A stretch of 64,000 bases of DNA from Thalassospira sp. HJ (GTDB lineage Bacteria; Pseudomonadota; Alphaproteobacteria; Rhodospirillales; Thalassospiraceae). Location of the stretch: contig NZ_JYII01000008.1 of assembly GCF_000948415.1 (NCBI RefSeq), forward strand, positions 55,534-119,533, written 5' to 3'. The position numbers were made by a program, and so were the translations under genes. Position 1 is the stretch's first letter. Every line of letters begins with the position of its first letter. Below are positions 9,947-18,739 of this stretch, in pieces. Under the pieces are notes generated by a model. The model was given only the letters and a program-made list of their open reading frames with translations, was not told the DNA's origin and searched no databases.

Positions 9947-10283
9947 TGTTATTGTTCCCGGACGTCGCGCGATCAGTGTGTGTATTTGTTTTTGGGCAAG
10001 AGGGCGATCACGCAGCCTATGATTTAGTAAAGTTAATCATCGGGAGGTGGGGGTTACAATCATTCAAGGGGACAGGCTTGCTATCCTAAAGGTGGGTAAT
10101 TTCTTGAAATAGAGTGGAAATTGCCCTGAATGCTTCAAATTTAGCAATGCTGTTGCGCTAAGGGCTGTTTTGCGGCAATTTGCCAGACCCGCAGCGGATA
10201 TGGGTATATCCCCCGCGCGGGAAGAACAGAGGCGGTCATAACAGCGCCGCCCCAAGAAAGACTATCGATCAGTTGGAATGAAA
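9947..10283 (+). other. Non-coding leader region before cimA
   Basis: No convincing gene lies in these 337 bases. The region holds a small perfect hairpin at 10196-10211 (GGATAT, loop GGGT, ATATCC) and an imperfect TTAGC/GCTAA pair near 10141-10161. It should contain the cimA promoter, but I could not fix a -35/-10 pair. Confidence 0.4.
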
Positions 10284-11897
10284 ATGTCAGACAAGCGCGT
10301 CTATCTCTATGACAGTACCCTGCGCGACGGGCAGCAGACCCAGGGCGTGGATTTTTCGGCCGCGGATAAAACCGCGATTGCCAAGGCGCTGGACGAATTG
10401 TCGATTGACTATATTGAGGGCGGCTGGCCCGGGGCGAACCCGACCGATGACGCATTTTTTGCCAACCCGCCGAAGCTCAAGAATTCCAAACTGACGGCCT
10501 TTGGCATGACGCGCCGTGCCGGGCGTTCTGCATCCAACGATCCGGGGCTGACCAGTCTGGCGCAGAATGCGCCGATCGTGTGCATGGTCGGCAAAAGCTG
10601 GGATTTTCAGGTGACCGAGGCGCTCGGGATCGAGCTTGATGAAAACCTTGCGATGATTTCGGATTCTATTGCGCACCTGAAAACCAAGGTTTCCGAAGTC
10701 ATGTTCGATGCCGAGCATTTCTTTGACGGCTACAAGGCCAATCGGGAATACGCGCTTTCGGCGATCAAGGCGGCATATGATGCCGGTGCGCGCTGGGTTG
10801 TTTTGTGTGACACCAATGGCGGCACGCTGCCCGACGAGATTTTTGACATCGTCACCGATGTCTGCAGCCAGATCCCCGGTACGCATGTTGGTATTCATTG
10901 CCATAATGATACGGAAAACGCGGTCGCGAACTCATTGGCCGCGGTCCGCGCCGGCGCGCGTCAGGTACAGGGCACCTTGAATGGCCTTGGCGAGCGCTGT
11001 GGCAATGCCAACCTGATTTCGATCATCCCGACCCTGATGCTCAAAATGGGTTATGACGTTGGCATTTCCCATGATCAGCTGACCAGTCTTCGCCGCATCT
11101 CGCACATCCTCGATGAGCGCCTGAACCGTGAACCGCTGCGCCAAGCCGCCTATGTTGGTGACAGCGCCTTTGCCCATAAGGGCGGCTTGCATGTTTCAGC
11201 TGTCGAAAAGAACCCGACCTGTTACGAACATGTCGAACCGCATCTGGTTGGCAATCAGCGTCATATCCTTGTTTCGGATCAGGCGGGCCGATCCAACATT
11301 CTGGCGCGTTTCCGCGAAATCGGCGTCGATGTTGATCCGAAATCGGAAGCCGTCGGCAAGCTGGTCGAGACTGTCAAGCAACGTGAATTTGATGGCTTTG
11401 CCTATGACGGGGCCGAGGCCAGCTTTGAATTGCTGGCGCGCAAAGCCATGGGCGAGCTGGATCGCTATTTCCGTGTGACCTCGTTCCGCGTGATTGACGA
11501 ACGTCGCTGGGTCGATGAACAGGACGAGCAGGTCATCACCATGAGTGAGGCCACTGTCAAGGTCGTGGTTGGCGATGACCAGTTCATGTCGGTTGCCGAG
11601 GGGAATGGCCCGGTCAACGCCCTTGATGCTGCACTTCGTAAGGTTCTTCTGACCGTGCCGGAATACCGCGAGGCGGTCGAGCAGATCGAACTGATCGACT
11701 ATAAGGTCCGGATCATAACCCGTGGCGATGGCACGCGTGCGGTGACACGCGTCATGATCGAAAGCCGGGATGCCGAAGGCAATAACTGGGCGACGGTGGG
11801 GGTTTCAACCAACATCATCGAGGCGTCCTATAATGCGCTTCGTGATTCCATCACCTATAAGCTTTTCAAGTCGGGCGTGCGCAGCCAGCACGCCTGA
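10284..11897 (+). CDS. cimA: Citramalate synthase
   Basis: The enzyme condenses pyruvate with acetyl-CoA to citramalate, giving a threonine-independent route to isoleucine. The N-terminus RVYLYDSTLRDGQQTQGVDF is the signature of the isopropylmalate/citramalate synthase TIM barrel, and HCHNDTENAVANSLAAV plus NGLGERCGNANL are also conserved. The C-terminal third is the LeuA-type allosteric domain. Length is 537 residues, normal for the CimA/LeuA2 group. A second ATG two codons upstream (10278) is possible; the chosen one has GGA six bases before it. A terminator follows. Confidence 0.9.
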   Translation: MSDKRVYLYDSTLRDGQQTQGVDFSAADKTAIAKALDELSIDYIEGGWPGANPTDDAFFANPPKLKNSKLTAFGMTRRAGRSASNDPGLTSLAQNAPIVCMVGKSWDFQVTEALGIELDENLAMISDSIAHLKTKVSEVMFDAEHFFDGYKANREYALSAIKAAYDAGARWVVLCDTNGGTLPDEIFDIVTDVCSQIPGTHVGIHCHNDTENAVANSLAAVRAGARQVQGTLNGLGERCGNANLISIIPTLMLKMGYDVGISHDQLTSLRRISHILDERLNREPLRQAAYVGDSAFAHKGGLHVSAVEKNPTCYEHVEPHLVGNQRHILVSDQAGRSNILARFREIGVDVDPKSEAVGKLVETVKQREFDGFAYDGAEASFELLARKAMGELDRYFRVTSFRVIDERRWVDEQDEQVITMSEATVKVVVGDDQFMSVAEGNGPVNALDAALRKVLLTVPEYREAVEQIELIDYKVRIITRGDGTRAVTRVMIESRDAEGNNWATVGVSTNIIEASYNALRDSITYKLFKSGVRSQHA

Positions 11898-11919
11898 TCA
11901 ACGGATCAAGTTTTAGATA

Positions 11920-11951
11920 CAGCCGGGCCACATCAAGGTCCGGCTGTTTTC
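11920..11951 (+). terminator. Terminator after cimA
   Basis: CAGCCGGGCC pairs with GGTCCGGCTG (one G-T pair) around a 7-base loop, followed by TTTTCG. It starts 23 bases after the cimA stop. Confidence 0.8.
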
Positions 11952-12055
11952 GTTTGGACAAGGAGGCTGGCGCGAACGGTTGGCTTTTGCTAAGTAAGCG
12001 CCAATATGGACGGGAATGCCCGTCACCCTTTCTTTGACGACCGGAGAATACCGCG

Positions 12056-12832
12056 ATGAGCGAGCCCATCGGCAGTGCCAAGCCTGAAACAGGCGGGATT
12101 GCCAATCCACCCGTGATCATTCTGATCGAACCGCAGCTTGGCGATAATATCGGCAAGGCCGCGCGCGCGATGCTGAATTGCGGGTTGGTGGATTTGCGTC
12201 TGGTGCGTCCGCGGGATGGCTGGCCGAATGAGCGGGCAACCGCCAATGCATCGGGTGCCGATATCGTCATTGATAATACCAAGGTGTTCGAGCGCGAAGA
12301 AGATGCGCTGGCTGATCTCAACCGGGTGTATGTCACCACGGCCCGCACGCGCGATGCCATCAAGCCTGTCTTTACCCCTAAGGGTTTGGCACCGGAGATG
12401 CGAAGCGTCGTTGCGCGTGGCGAGAAAGTTGGCGTGATGTTTGGCCCGGAGCGCACCGGTGTGCGTAACGAACATATCGCCATGGGCGATGCGGTGGTCA
12501 CCGTGCCTCTTAATCCCGGTTTTACCTCGCTCAATCTGGCGCAGGCGGTTTTGTTGATCGGCTATGAATGGTGGCAGGCGGGCGTTGATGTGCCCGATTA
12601 TCAATTGATGATGGCCGACACCTTCCCGGCGACCAAGGATGATATGGAACGTCTGTTTGTGCATCTTGAAAACGAACTTGATGAGTCCGGTTTCTTCCGG
12701 GTGGCCGAAAAACGCCCGGGCATGGCGCGCAATATTCGCAATATCTTTAACCGCGCGAACCTGACCCATCAGGAAGTCCAGACGCTGCGCGGTATGATCG
12801 TTGCCATGCGTGGCGGCAAGCACAAGCCGTAA
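12056..12832 (+). CDS. trmJ: tRNA 2'-O-methyltransferase TrmJ
   Basis: This SPOUT-fold enzyme methylates the 2'-hydroxyl of position 32 in tRNA anticodon loops. Conserved segments are IILIEPQLGDNIGKAARAM (motif 1), GVMFGPERTGVRNEH (motif 2) and VPLNPGFTSLNLAQAV (motif 3, forming the knot that binds S-adenosylmethionine). The 258-residue length and the C-terminal helical extension of about 90 residues match TrmJ rather than shorter SpoU enzymes. The gene appears monocistronic, with a terminator on each side. Confidence 0.88.
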   Translation: MSEPIGSAKPETGGIANPPVIILIEPQLGDNIGKAARAMLNCGLVDLRLVRPRDGWPNERATANASGADIVIDNTKVFEREEDALADLNRVYVTTARTRDAIKPVFTPKGLAPEMRSVVARGEKVGVMFGPERTGVRNEHIAMGDAVVTVPLNPGFTSLNLAQAVLLIGYEWWQAGVDVPDYQLMMADTFPATKDDMERLFVHLENELDESGFFRVAEKRPGMARNIRNIFNRANLTHQEVQTLRGMIVAMRGGKHKP

Positions 12833-12860
12833 CGCTTGCGCGGTTTAATATCGAAAATAA

Positions 12861-12895
12861 AGGGCTCCCCGATCTTGGCCAGGGAGCCCTTGTTG
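12861..12895. terminator. Bidirectional terminator between trmJ and the rhodanese gene
   Basis: AGGGCTCCC and GGGAGCCCT form a perfect 9-bp stem with an 11-12-base loop. T-rich sequence follows on the plus strand and TTTATTTT on the minus strand. It lies between two convergent genes and can serve both. Confidence 0.75.
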
Positions 12896-12927
12896 TTTGT
12901 CTGCAGGAAGTGCCAAGCTGGACGGTG

Positions 12928-13512
12928 TTATGGCCGATCTATGCGATAGATCTTGTCCGGGTTCGGTTTGCTTTGCCAGGGCAGGCCGTCATTCTGCCAG
13001 CCATTGAGCAGGCGAAGGCCTTTTTGCGGGCCTTCCTTGATCGCACTTCCTTGAAAACCATGAACGACATAACGGGCATTGGCAAAGCCGCTTTCCTGCA
13101 GGAAGGCGGCACTTGGCTTGCCACGTTCGCTGCCGGACCGGCACATGGTGATTATGGTGGCGTCCTTGTCCATGCCGCGTGCCTTAAGGGCTGCTTCAAT
13201 CTCGGTGGCAAAGTTTGGATTGCGATAAAGCCGGAAACGGCCCTTTTCTGCGTCCCACTTGGTGCGATCCACCATCAGAAAGGGGATGTTGATATCCACC
13301 GCATCGGTGAAGCCGATAAACAGGATTTCCACCGGATCACGGACATCGACAAACAGCACGTTGTTCTGCTTGGACGAGAGTTCGAAGGCCTTCTGGGTGG
13401 AAATACCAAGCTCATCTGCCTTGGCGGATGCCGGAACAGTGGTGGAAAAGGCGATGGCCGCAAGCAAAGCCAGACTGGCCATAACGGGGCGCATTTTAAG
13501 CATATTCATCAT
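12928..13512 (-). CDS. Periplasmic rhodanese-domain protein
   Basis: A 194-residue exported protein with a single rhodanese fold. A signal peptide covers about residues 1-30 (cleavage near PASA). NVLFVDVRDPVEI is the entry motif and CRSGSER holds the catalytic Cys124, so the sulfurtransferase site is intact. Such proteins carry sulfane sulfur as a persulfide. It lies downstream of a membrane-anchored DsrE-like protein on the same strand, 17 bases away, so the two form an operon likely to handle periplasmic sulfur. A run of ATGs (MMNM) leaves the exact start open. Confidence 0.82.
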   Translation of the reverse strand: MMNMLKMRPVMASLALLAAIAFSTTVPASAKADELGISTQKAFELSSKQNNVLFVDVRDPVEILFIGFTDAVDINIPFLMVDRTKWDAEKGRFRLYRNPNFATEIEAALKARGMDKDATIITMCRSGSERGKPSAAFLQESGFANARYVVHGFQGSAIKEGPQKGLRLLNGWQNDGLPWQSKPNPDKIYRIDRP

Positions 13513-13529
13513 CGTTGGGTCCTTGGGGC

Positions 13530-13988
13530 TTAGAACGAAAAGACGCGGGTATCTTCATCAACCATCATCTTGGCCATGGCCGGCGGGGTTGCGACACCAA
13601 CGCCATCGCGAAGCGCAGTTTGATCTTGTGAACTGTTTGGCAGATAAAGCGCGCAAACATTGACCGAGGCACCGCCGCTCATCAATTTGGCCAGAAGCTG
13701 CTCAGGGGTGACCTTTTTCGGCTCAAGGGCGGGGCTTTGGGTGGCACTGAGTGCCAGGTCGCCTGCCTTGTCACACAGAAGAACATCGACCCGGACACCT
13801 TGCGCCTGCATGGTGTTGCCAAGAACCATCGCCATGCCCTGGGTCTGCAGGGACGGGCTGGTCAGGATGATCAGGGCCTTGTCAATTTTGTCATCGGCCT
13901 TGGCAATGGCGACATTCAAAACAAGAAGGATGGCCATCAGAAGGAACATGAAGGCAAAGCGGACTGGCGTGATGGTGGATTTATCCAT
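13530..13988 (-). CDS. DsrE-family protein with N-terminal anchor or signal
   Basis: The 152-residue protein has a hydrophobic segment at about residues 11-30 followed by a DsrE/F-like alpha/beta domain (KALIILTSPSLQTQGMAM). Cys72 lies in VLLCDKAGDL and Cys112 in NVCALYLPN; DsrE-type proteins use such cysteines to bind sulfur as persulfide. It is the first gene of a two-gene operon with the rhodanese protein, which supports a shared role in sulfur transfer or sulfide response. The direction of transfer and the partner enzyme are unknown. Confidence 0.75.
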   Translation of the reverse strand: MDKSTITPVRFAFMFLLMAILLVLNVAIAKADDKIDKALIILTSPSLQTQGMAMVLGNTMQAQGVRVDVLLCDKAGDLALSATQSPALEPKKVTPEQLLAKLMSGGASVNVCALYLPNSSQDQTALRDGVGVATPPAMAKMMVDEDTRVFSF

Positions 13989-13993
13989 GGAGG

Positions 13994-14044
13994 CGCTCCA
14001 AATTCGGGATAATTAATCAATGATAATATTTTAATTTTGGAGCG
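13994..14044 (-). promoter_or_regulatory. Inverted repeat upstream of the DsrE/rhodanese operon
   Basis: CGCTCCAAA at 13994-14002 and TTTGGAGCG at 14036-14044 form a perfect 9-bp inverted repeat around 33 bases of very AT-rich DNA. The left arm is six bases from the DsrE start codon, covering the position of promoter and leader. It is either an operator or a leader hairpin. Confidence 0.5.
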
Positions 14045-14214
14045 TGTCTGAATGACATGACAATCGTCAATGTGGCGTGAAAACAGGGCTAAGGCCTTGG
14101 AATGCCGCCAGATAATCTGTGCTGGTTGGGAAAGGACTTGCGCTGGCATGGCAAGCCTTGCGAAAACTGCAGGCAGTGCTTGCGTTGGCAGGTCATGAAA
14201 ACGGCCATTTTCGT

Positions 14215-14242
14215 TTGACTCTCGGGCCGTGATCTCTATATT
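14215..14242 (+). promoter_or_regulatory. Sigma-70 type promoter for rpsD
   Basis: TTGACT and TATATT are separated by 16 bases, close to the housekeeping consensus, and lie 123 bases before the rpsD start codon. A GACTC (GAnTC) site at 14217-14221 overlaps the -35 element. Short inverted repeats follow in the leader at 14249-14264 and 14268-14284. Confidence 0.7.
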
Positions 14243-14364
14243 GCGCCTCACTTCCGAGAAAGTGGGTCGAAACATGTGGTTTCGTCCCCGTTCCGCATGC
14301 TGAGGTTTGGGCAGTTGGAAACTATCGGGACAATAAGTGATCTTTAAAAAAAGAGAGTTACAAA

Positions 14365-14982
14365 ATGTCGAAACGTATTGCTGCAAAGCATAAGATTGAC
14401 CGCCGCCTTGGTGTGAACCTTTGGGGCCGTGCAAAATCGCCGCTGAACAAGCGCGAATATGCACCGGGCATGCACGGTGCGACCCGCCGTAAGAAGCCAA
14501 CCGACTATGGTACCCAGCTGTTTGCTAAACAGCAGCTCAAAGGCTACTACGGCTCGATCTCTGAAAAACAGTTCCTGCGCTACTACAAAGAAGCTTCCCG
14601 TCGTCCGGGCGATACCTCCGAGCATCTGGTTGGTATTCTTGAACAGCGCCTCGATGCGGTTATCTACCGCATGAAATTCGTTCCGACCGTGTTTGCTGCG
14701 CGTCAGTTCGTTAACCACGGCCACATTCTTGTCAACGGCAAGAAAGTAACCATCCCGTCCTACCTTGTTAAAGAAGGTGACGTTGTCGAAGTGAAATCTG
14801 CTTCGCGCGAAATCCCGATGGTTATGGAAGCTGCCAACCTGAACGAACGTGACGTTCCGGAATATCTCGACGTTGACGCGAAGGCCTTCAAAGGCACCTT
14901 CGTTCGCGTACCGAAATTCGCAGAAATTCCGTACCCGGTTCAGATGCAGCCGAACCTGGTCATCGAATTCTACTCGCGTTAA
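14365..14982 (+). CDS. rpsD: 30S ribosomal protein S4
   Basis: S4 nucleates assembly of the small ribosomal subunit. The protein is 205 residues, begins [20 protein letters not shown] and has the S4 RNA-binding domain at about residues 94-155 ([11 protein letters not shown] then [13 protein letters not shown]). The N-terminal zinc-ribbon cysteines of the C+ form are absent, as expected in many proteobacteria. Codon choice is strongly biased. It stands alone here rather than in the alpha ribosomal operon, which is common in alphaproteobacteria. A strong promoter precedes it and a terminator follows. Confidence 0.97.
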   Translation: MSKRIAAKHKIDRRLGVNLWGRAKSPLNKREYAPGMHGATRRKKPTDYGTQLFAKQQLKGYYGSISEKQFLRYYKEASRRPGDTSEHLVGILEQRLDAVIYRMKFVPTVFAARQFVNHGHILVNGKKVTIPSYLVKEGDVVEVKSASREIPMVMEAANLNERDVPEYLDVDAKAFKGTFVRVPKFAEIPYPVQMQPNLVIEFYSR

Positions 14983-15015
14983 TCCTTACGGATTTCGCGA
15001 CCAACCAATACGAAG

Positions 15016-15044
15016 ACGCCCGCTGGAAACAGCGGGCGTTTTTG
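15016..15044 (+). terminator. Terminator after rpsD
   Basis: A perfect 10-bp stem (ACGCCCGCTG with CAGCGGGCGT) closes a GAAA tetraloop and is followed by five T. Confidence 0.92.
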
Positions 15045-15187
15045 TTTGTCTGGATTTTGCTTTACTCGGCGTGGGGATTCCATTGAACGCAATGATTTTG
15101 CGTTTTTACACTTTGGGTTGCATTAAGTTGTGCGGACAATGCTAATATAGGCGTCTGTAACAATTTCGGCGACGCGAAGGACCTGAG

Positions 15188-15826
15188 ATGCGTATCTTAA
15201 TGGTCATATTGGGCATGTTACTATTAACAGCATGCGTGCGGATTCAAGCCACTGTACAAAGCTTTTCAGATTTACCTAATGATTACCCGGGCAAGACTTT
15301 AGCGGTTATTGGGTACCCCGATGAGCTTGCAGAGAGCCTCGAATGGAAAACATACAAACCAATTTTCGAAGCTAGATTTATGGAAAAAGGGTTTGTTATT
15401 TCGTTGCCCAATGAGGCTGATTATCTAGCATTTGTGACTTATGGTATAGGTGACCCGCAAACCTCTACAGAAATCGGGAGCGTACCCATTTATGGGCAAA
15501 CCGGTGGAGGCACGACATATCACTCGGGAACAGTCTCTTCTTATGGTGGGGGGTACGGTAGTTACTCCGGGACGAGCTATACGGCTCCGATGTATGGCGT
15601 TGTGGGGTCGTCAACCTACAGCTACGATGTGACCACATACACCAGAACAGTTTTCATTGATCTGTTTGACGCTGAAACAGAGCAGAAATTATATGAGAGT
15701 TCTGCTGTTAGCTCGGGTTCGTGCGGTGTTATCTCGGAAGTTATAGACGAGATCACAGAAGCAATTTTTACTAAGTTTCCATCAGGTTCTGGTCGGGTCA
15801 CTGTGCCTGCAAAAAGCGATTGTTAG
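15188..15826 (+). CDS. Lipoprotein, DUF4136-like
   Basis: A 212-residue protein whose first 16 residues form a lipoprotein signal ending in LLTAC (lipobox Cys16). The middle holds a Gly/Ser/Tyr/Thr-rich stretch (about residues 98-150), and the flanking parts resemble DUF4136 lipoproteins (KPIFEARFMEKGFV, then DYLAFVTYGIGD). Base composition is more AT-rich than its neighbours and TTA codons occur, which hints at later acquisition or low expression. It stands alone with no partner gene. Function unknown. Confidence 0.75.
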   Translation: MRILMVILGMLLLTACVRIQATVQSFSDLPNDYPGKTLAVIGYPDELAESLEWKTYKPIFEARFMEKGFVISLPNEADYLAFVTYGIGDPQTSTEIGSVPIYGQTGGGTTYHSGTVSSYGGGYGSYSGTSYTAPMYGVVGSSTYSYDVTTYTRTVFIDLFDAETEQKLYESSAVSSGSCGVISEVIDEITEAIFTKFPSGSGRVTVPAKSDC

Positions 15827-15917
15827 TTTGGATATATATATTTGGTTGTAAGAACCAAATATTGTTGCCGGACGAATGATCCAGCTATCGCTGAACATTT
15901 CTACTCTCCGTTAAGAC

Positions 15918-18113
15918 TTAAGGCTTGAGGGGAGTTATTTGTTCGGACGACTGCTGGGCTGCGGCGGCGACGGCTTCCTGCTTTTGTTCCGGCGTCGCAT
16001 CTGGCGGGACGTCGACCTTGACGTTACGCGAGGCCATCTGGATGCCGTTTTCCTTGAACATGGCAAGAACCCGTTGATAGACGGTTTTGCGGATGGTGAA
16101 TTGTTCGCCGGGCTTTGAGGTATATTTCAGCCCGATTACCATGTTGAATTCTTCCATCCGGCGCACGCCCTGGGATTTCAGTGGTTCGATGAAGCTGTCG
16201 CCAATCAGCGGATCTTCAAGCAGTTCGGCAGCCAGCTTCTTGACCAGTTTCTTGATCTTGTTCACATCTGTTTCAAACGGAACACGGAATTCTAGTTTGA
16301 CGATGACCCAGTCGCGGCTGTGGTTGACGATGGATTTAATCTCGCCAAACGGGACGGTCTGAAGCGGGCCACGGTGATGGCGCAGTTGCATGGAACGGAT
16401 CGAGATGTTTTCGACCCGGCCGCGCAGATTATCAACCTCGATATACTCGCCGAGCCGGAAGGCATCATCGAGCAGGAAGAAAACCCCGGCCACCACATCA
16501 CGTACCAGCGCCTGACTGCCAAAGCCAAGGGCAAGGCCGACAACACCGGCACCGGCGATCAGCGGGCCGATATCGACCCCCAATGCCGACAGTGTCACCA
16601 TCGCCACCATGATGATGATCACCGTAAGCGCAAAGTTCTTAAGCAACGGCAGAAGCGTTTCAACCCGCGACAGGCCTGACCCACCACCTTCATCCCCCGC
16701 ATTGCCCTGATTGGACGCACTCATGCGTTCATCAAGAAACGCCTTGATCAGCGACCAGATCAGATCGGCGATCAAAAGGATCATGATGATTTCGGTTGAG
16801 CTATCAATGATCCGGGCAATGATCCCGGCATCGTCAGACTGCGCCAAACGGTCAAAGCCCCAGATGCGCCACATGCTGGCGAGAACAAAGACCAGTGCCA
16901 GAAGCCGCACCCCGCGTTTAAGCACCTTGGTAAAGACCGGTGCCTTGGGCTTGACGGGTTCGAACACCTCGTCCTGTTCACGGGCGATGGCCTCGGCCGC
17001 AGCGTTTTGTTCGGCGGCTTCGTCTTCGGCGATTTGCAGTTTCTTGCGATGCTGGCTTTCGATGATGTTGCGCAAGACGACATCAAACAGGCAGGCCAAA
17101 CCGATGGCGAGAAGCGCCTTGAGAATCCGCTCGGCACCGATGATGGCAACGCCGCCCACCAGAATGCACCAGCCACAGACGATCACCGGCCAGAGACGGG
17201 CCATCGATGTTGGCAGGGCCATTTTTTCAACACCGGTGCCAGTCCCCTCGTGAGTGGCAAAGAACCGGCCCAGCCACAGGATTGCTGTGCAAAAGGTCAG
17301 CACCGATATCACCACCGCAAGATCAAACAGGATAATGTCGCCAGCTATAATCGTCGGTGCGGCACTGAATACGCCAGCCAGCGCAAAGGCAAAAAGCGAA
17401 ATCCCCGACGCCCAAGTCAGACTTTTGGTCAGAGCACCTGCTGCCACCGGATCGACATTGATCATGCGCAGCCCCTCGGCCTTGGGGGCAAACAGGAACT
17501 GCAGGACAATGATCAGAACGCGCAGGGCAAAGAACGCCATCAAAAGCGACATGACGGCGGCCTTCATGATTTCGGGCCAGTCAAACATCATGAAGGTGCC
17601 AAGCGATCCTATGGCAAAGGCAAAGAGTGACAGCAGCGACAGCACGCAAAGCCCGACCATGTTTTTAAGCCGGTCGGAGAATTTCTGAGGGTGGGAGGAT
17701 TCAAGATAGGCGCACATCGGGGCCGAAAGCCTGCGATAGATCACCTCGATCAGGATGCCGACACCAACGAAAATCGCGGTAAACAGGAACACGCGCATCA
17801 GGCCGCTTTGGCCGAAATCGGTCGAAAGGAATTCGGCGGTATCATCAATTTCACCCGGAAAGGCATCAAGCCCGCTTAGGGTATCGGCAATGCGGGCCTG
17901 GGTGCGGGTGACGCCTTCTTCTAGGAAACCATAATAGCTGAAGGTCTCGGTGACCACGTCATCTTGGGGAAGTGGATCAGCCTCAAGGGTATCAGCGCCG
18001 CTTAGGGCGGTGACGGCGGCCATTTGTGCCTGTGCGGGCAGGGTGGGCAGCGCAAACGCGATCGCAAGCAGCAAGGTGGCAAAACATGCCATTGATTTGA
18101 TTGCTGGTTTCAT
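15918..18113 (-). CDS. MscS-family mechanosensitive channel, large form
   Basis: This 731-residue inner-membrane protein has a signal peptide (residues 1-31), a periplasmic stretch, many membrane segments and a C-terminal MscS core. The core shows GPLIAGAGVVGLALGFGSQALVRDVVAG, the pore helix and following beta domain, then FRLGEYIEVDNLRGRVENISIR. Such channels release solutes on hypo-osmotic shock; the long forms resemble MscK/YbdG-type proteins in layout. The ATG at 18113 is preceded by GGGGGAAGG. A variable Ala/Gln/Glu-rich C-terminus follows the core. Confidence 0.87.
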   Translation of the reverse strand: MKPAIKSMACFATLLLAIAFALPTLPAQAQMAAVTALSGADTLEADPLPQDDVVTETFSYYGFLEEGVTRTQARIADTLSGLDAFPGEIDDTAEFLSTDFGQSGLMRVFLFTAIFVGVGILIEVIYRRLSAPMCAYLESSHPQKFSDRLKNMVGLCVLSLLSLFAFAIGSLGTFMMFDWPEIMKAAVMSLLMAFFALRVLIIVLQFLFAPKAEGLRMINVDPVAAGALTKSLTWASGISLFAFALAGVFSAAPTIIAGDIILFDLAVVISVLTFCTAILWLGRFFATHEGTGTGVEKMALPTSMARLWPVIVCGWCILVGGVAIIGAERILKALLAIGLACLFDVVLRNIIESQHRKKLQIAEDEAAEQNAAAEAIAREQDEVFEPVKPKAPVFTKVLKRGVRLLALVFVLASMWRIWGFDRLAQSDDAGIIARIIDSSTEIIMILLIADLIWSLIKAFLDERMSASNQGNAGDEGGGSGLSRVETLLPLLKNFALTVIIIMVAMVTLSALGVDIGPLIAGAGVVGLALGFGSQALVRDVVAGVFFLLDDAFRLGEYIEVDNLRGRVENISIRSMQLRHHRGPLQTVPFGEIKSIVNHSRDWVIVKLEFRVPFETDVNKIKKLVKKLAAELLEDPLIGDSFIEPLKSQGVRRMEEFNMVIGLKYTSKPGEQFTIRKTVYQRVLAMFKENGIQMASRNVKVDVPPDATPEQKQEAVAAAAQQSSEQITPLKP

Positions 18114-18250
18114 GCCGGTGACCTTCCCCCTGTGGCGCAAATAGCAGCATGCCATAAAGATGGGGGGTGGGCGTCAAACCATCAAGAAATAGTTTTGTGA
18201 GCGCTTTGAAATGATCGCATGCGTTGAGGGTTCGGGGGCGGCGCAGGCAT

Positions 18251-18291
18251 AAAAAAAAACGCGCTGCCAGGCACCCTGCGCAGCGCGTTTT
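18251..18291 (-). terminator. Terminator after grxD
   Basis: On the minus strand AAAACGCGCTGC pairs with GCAGCGCGTTTT and is followed by a long T-run (about ten). It starts 20 bases after the grxD stop. Confidence 0.92.
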
Positions 18292-18310
18292 GAATGCGGG
18301 CAATCGCGCC

Positions 18311-18646
18311 TTAGGCAGCGACGGCAACGCCTTTGTCTTTAAGGTGCTGGGACAGCTCACCGCTGGCAGCCATTTCGCGCACGATATCGCAACCACCAAG
18401 GAACTCGCCCTTGACGTAAAGCTGCGGAATGGTCGGCCAGTTCGAGAAGTCCTTGATGCCCTGACGGATCGCCGGATCGACCAGAACGTTGATGTCCTTG
18501 AACTGAACGCCAAGCTCGGCCAAGACCTGAACAACAGCAGCGGAGAAGCCGCACTGCGGGAACATTGCGGTACCCTTCATGAACAGGACGACGTCATTGT
18601 CATTGACGTCTTTCTGGATGCGCTCGAATACCGGATTGTCGGTCAT
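18311..18646 (-). CDS. grxD: Monothiol glutaredoxin
   Basis: A 111-residue class II glutaredoxin with the monothiol site CGFS (Cys32-Ser35) and the conserved WPTIPQLYVKGEFLGGCDIV. These proteins bind a [2Fe-2S] cluster, usually shared with BolA, and take part in iron-sulfur delivery and iron sensing. The start is placed at MTDNPVFERI, where homology begins. In many alphaproteobacteria bolA and grxD are adjacent; here rarD lies between them on the same strand. Confidence 0.93.
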   Translation of the reverse strand: MTDNPVFERIQKDVNDNDVVLFMKGTAMFPQCGFSAAVVQVLAELGVQFKDINVLVDPAIRQGIKDFSNWPTIPQLYVKGEFLGGCDIVREMAASGELSQHLKDKGVAVAA

Positions 18647-18739
18647 AATGATTGTCCTTGGCTTTGGGCAGCACAGTTCGTGCCGCAAATTCGGATTAAA
18701 CTTTTATGGGCGAAGATATGGCTGGAACCTGCGGTTCTG

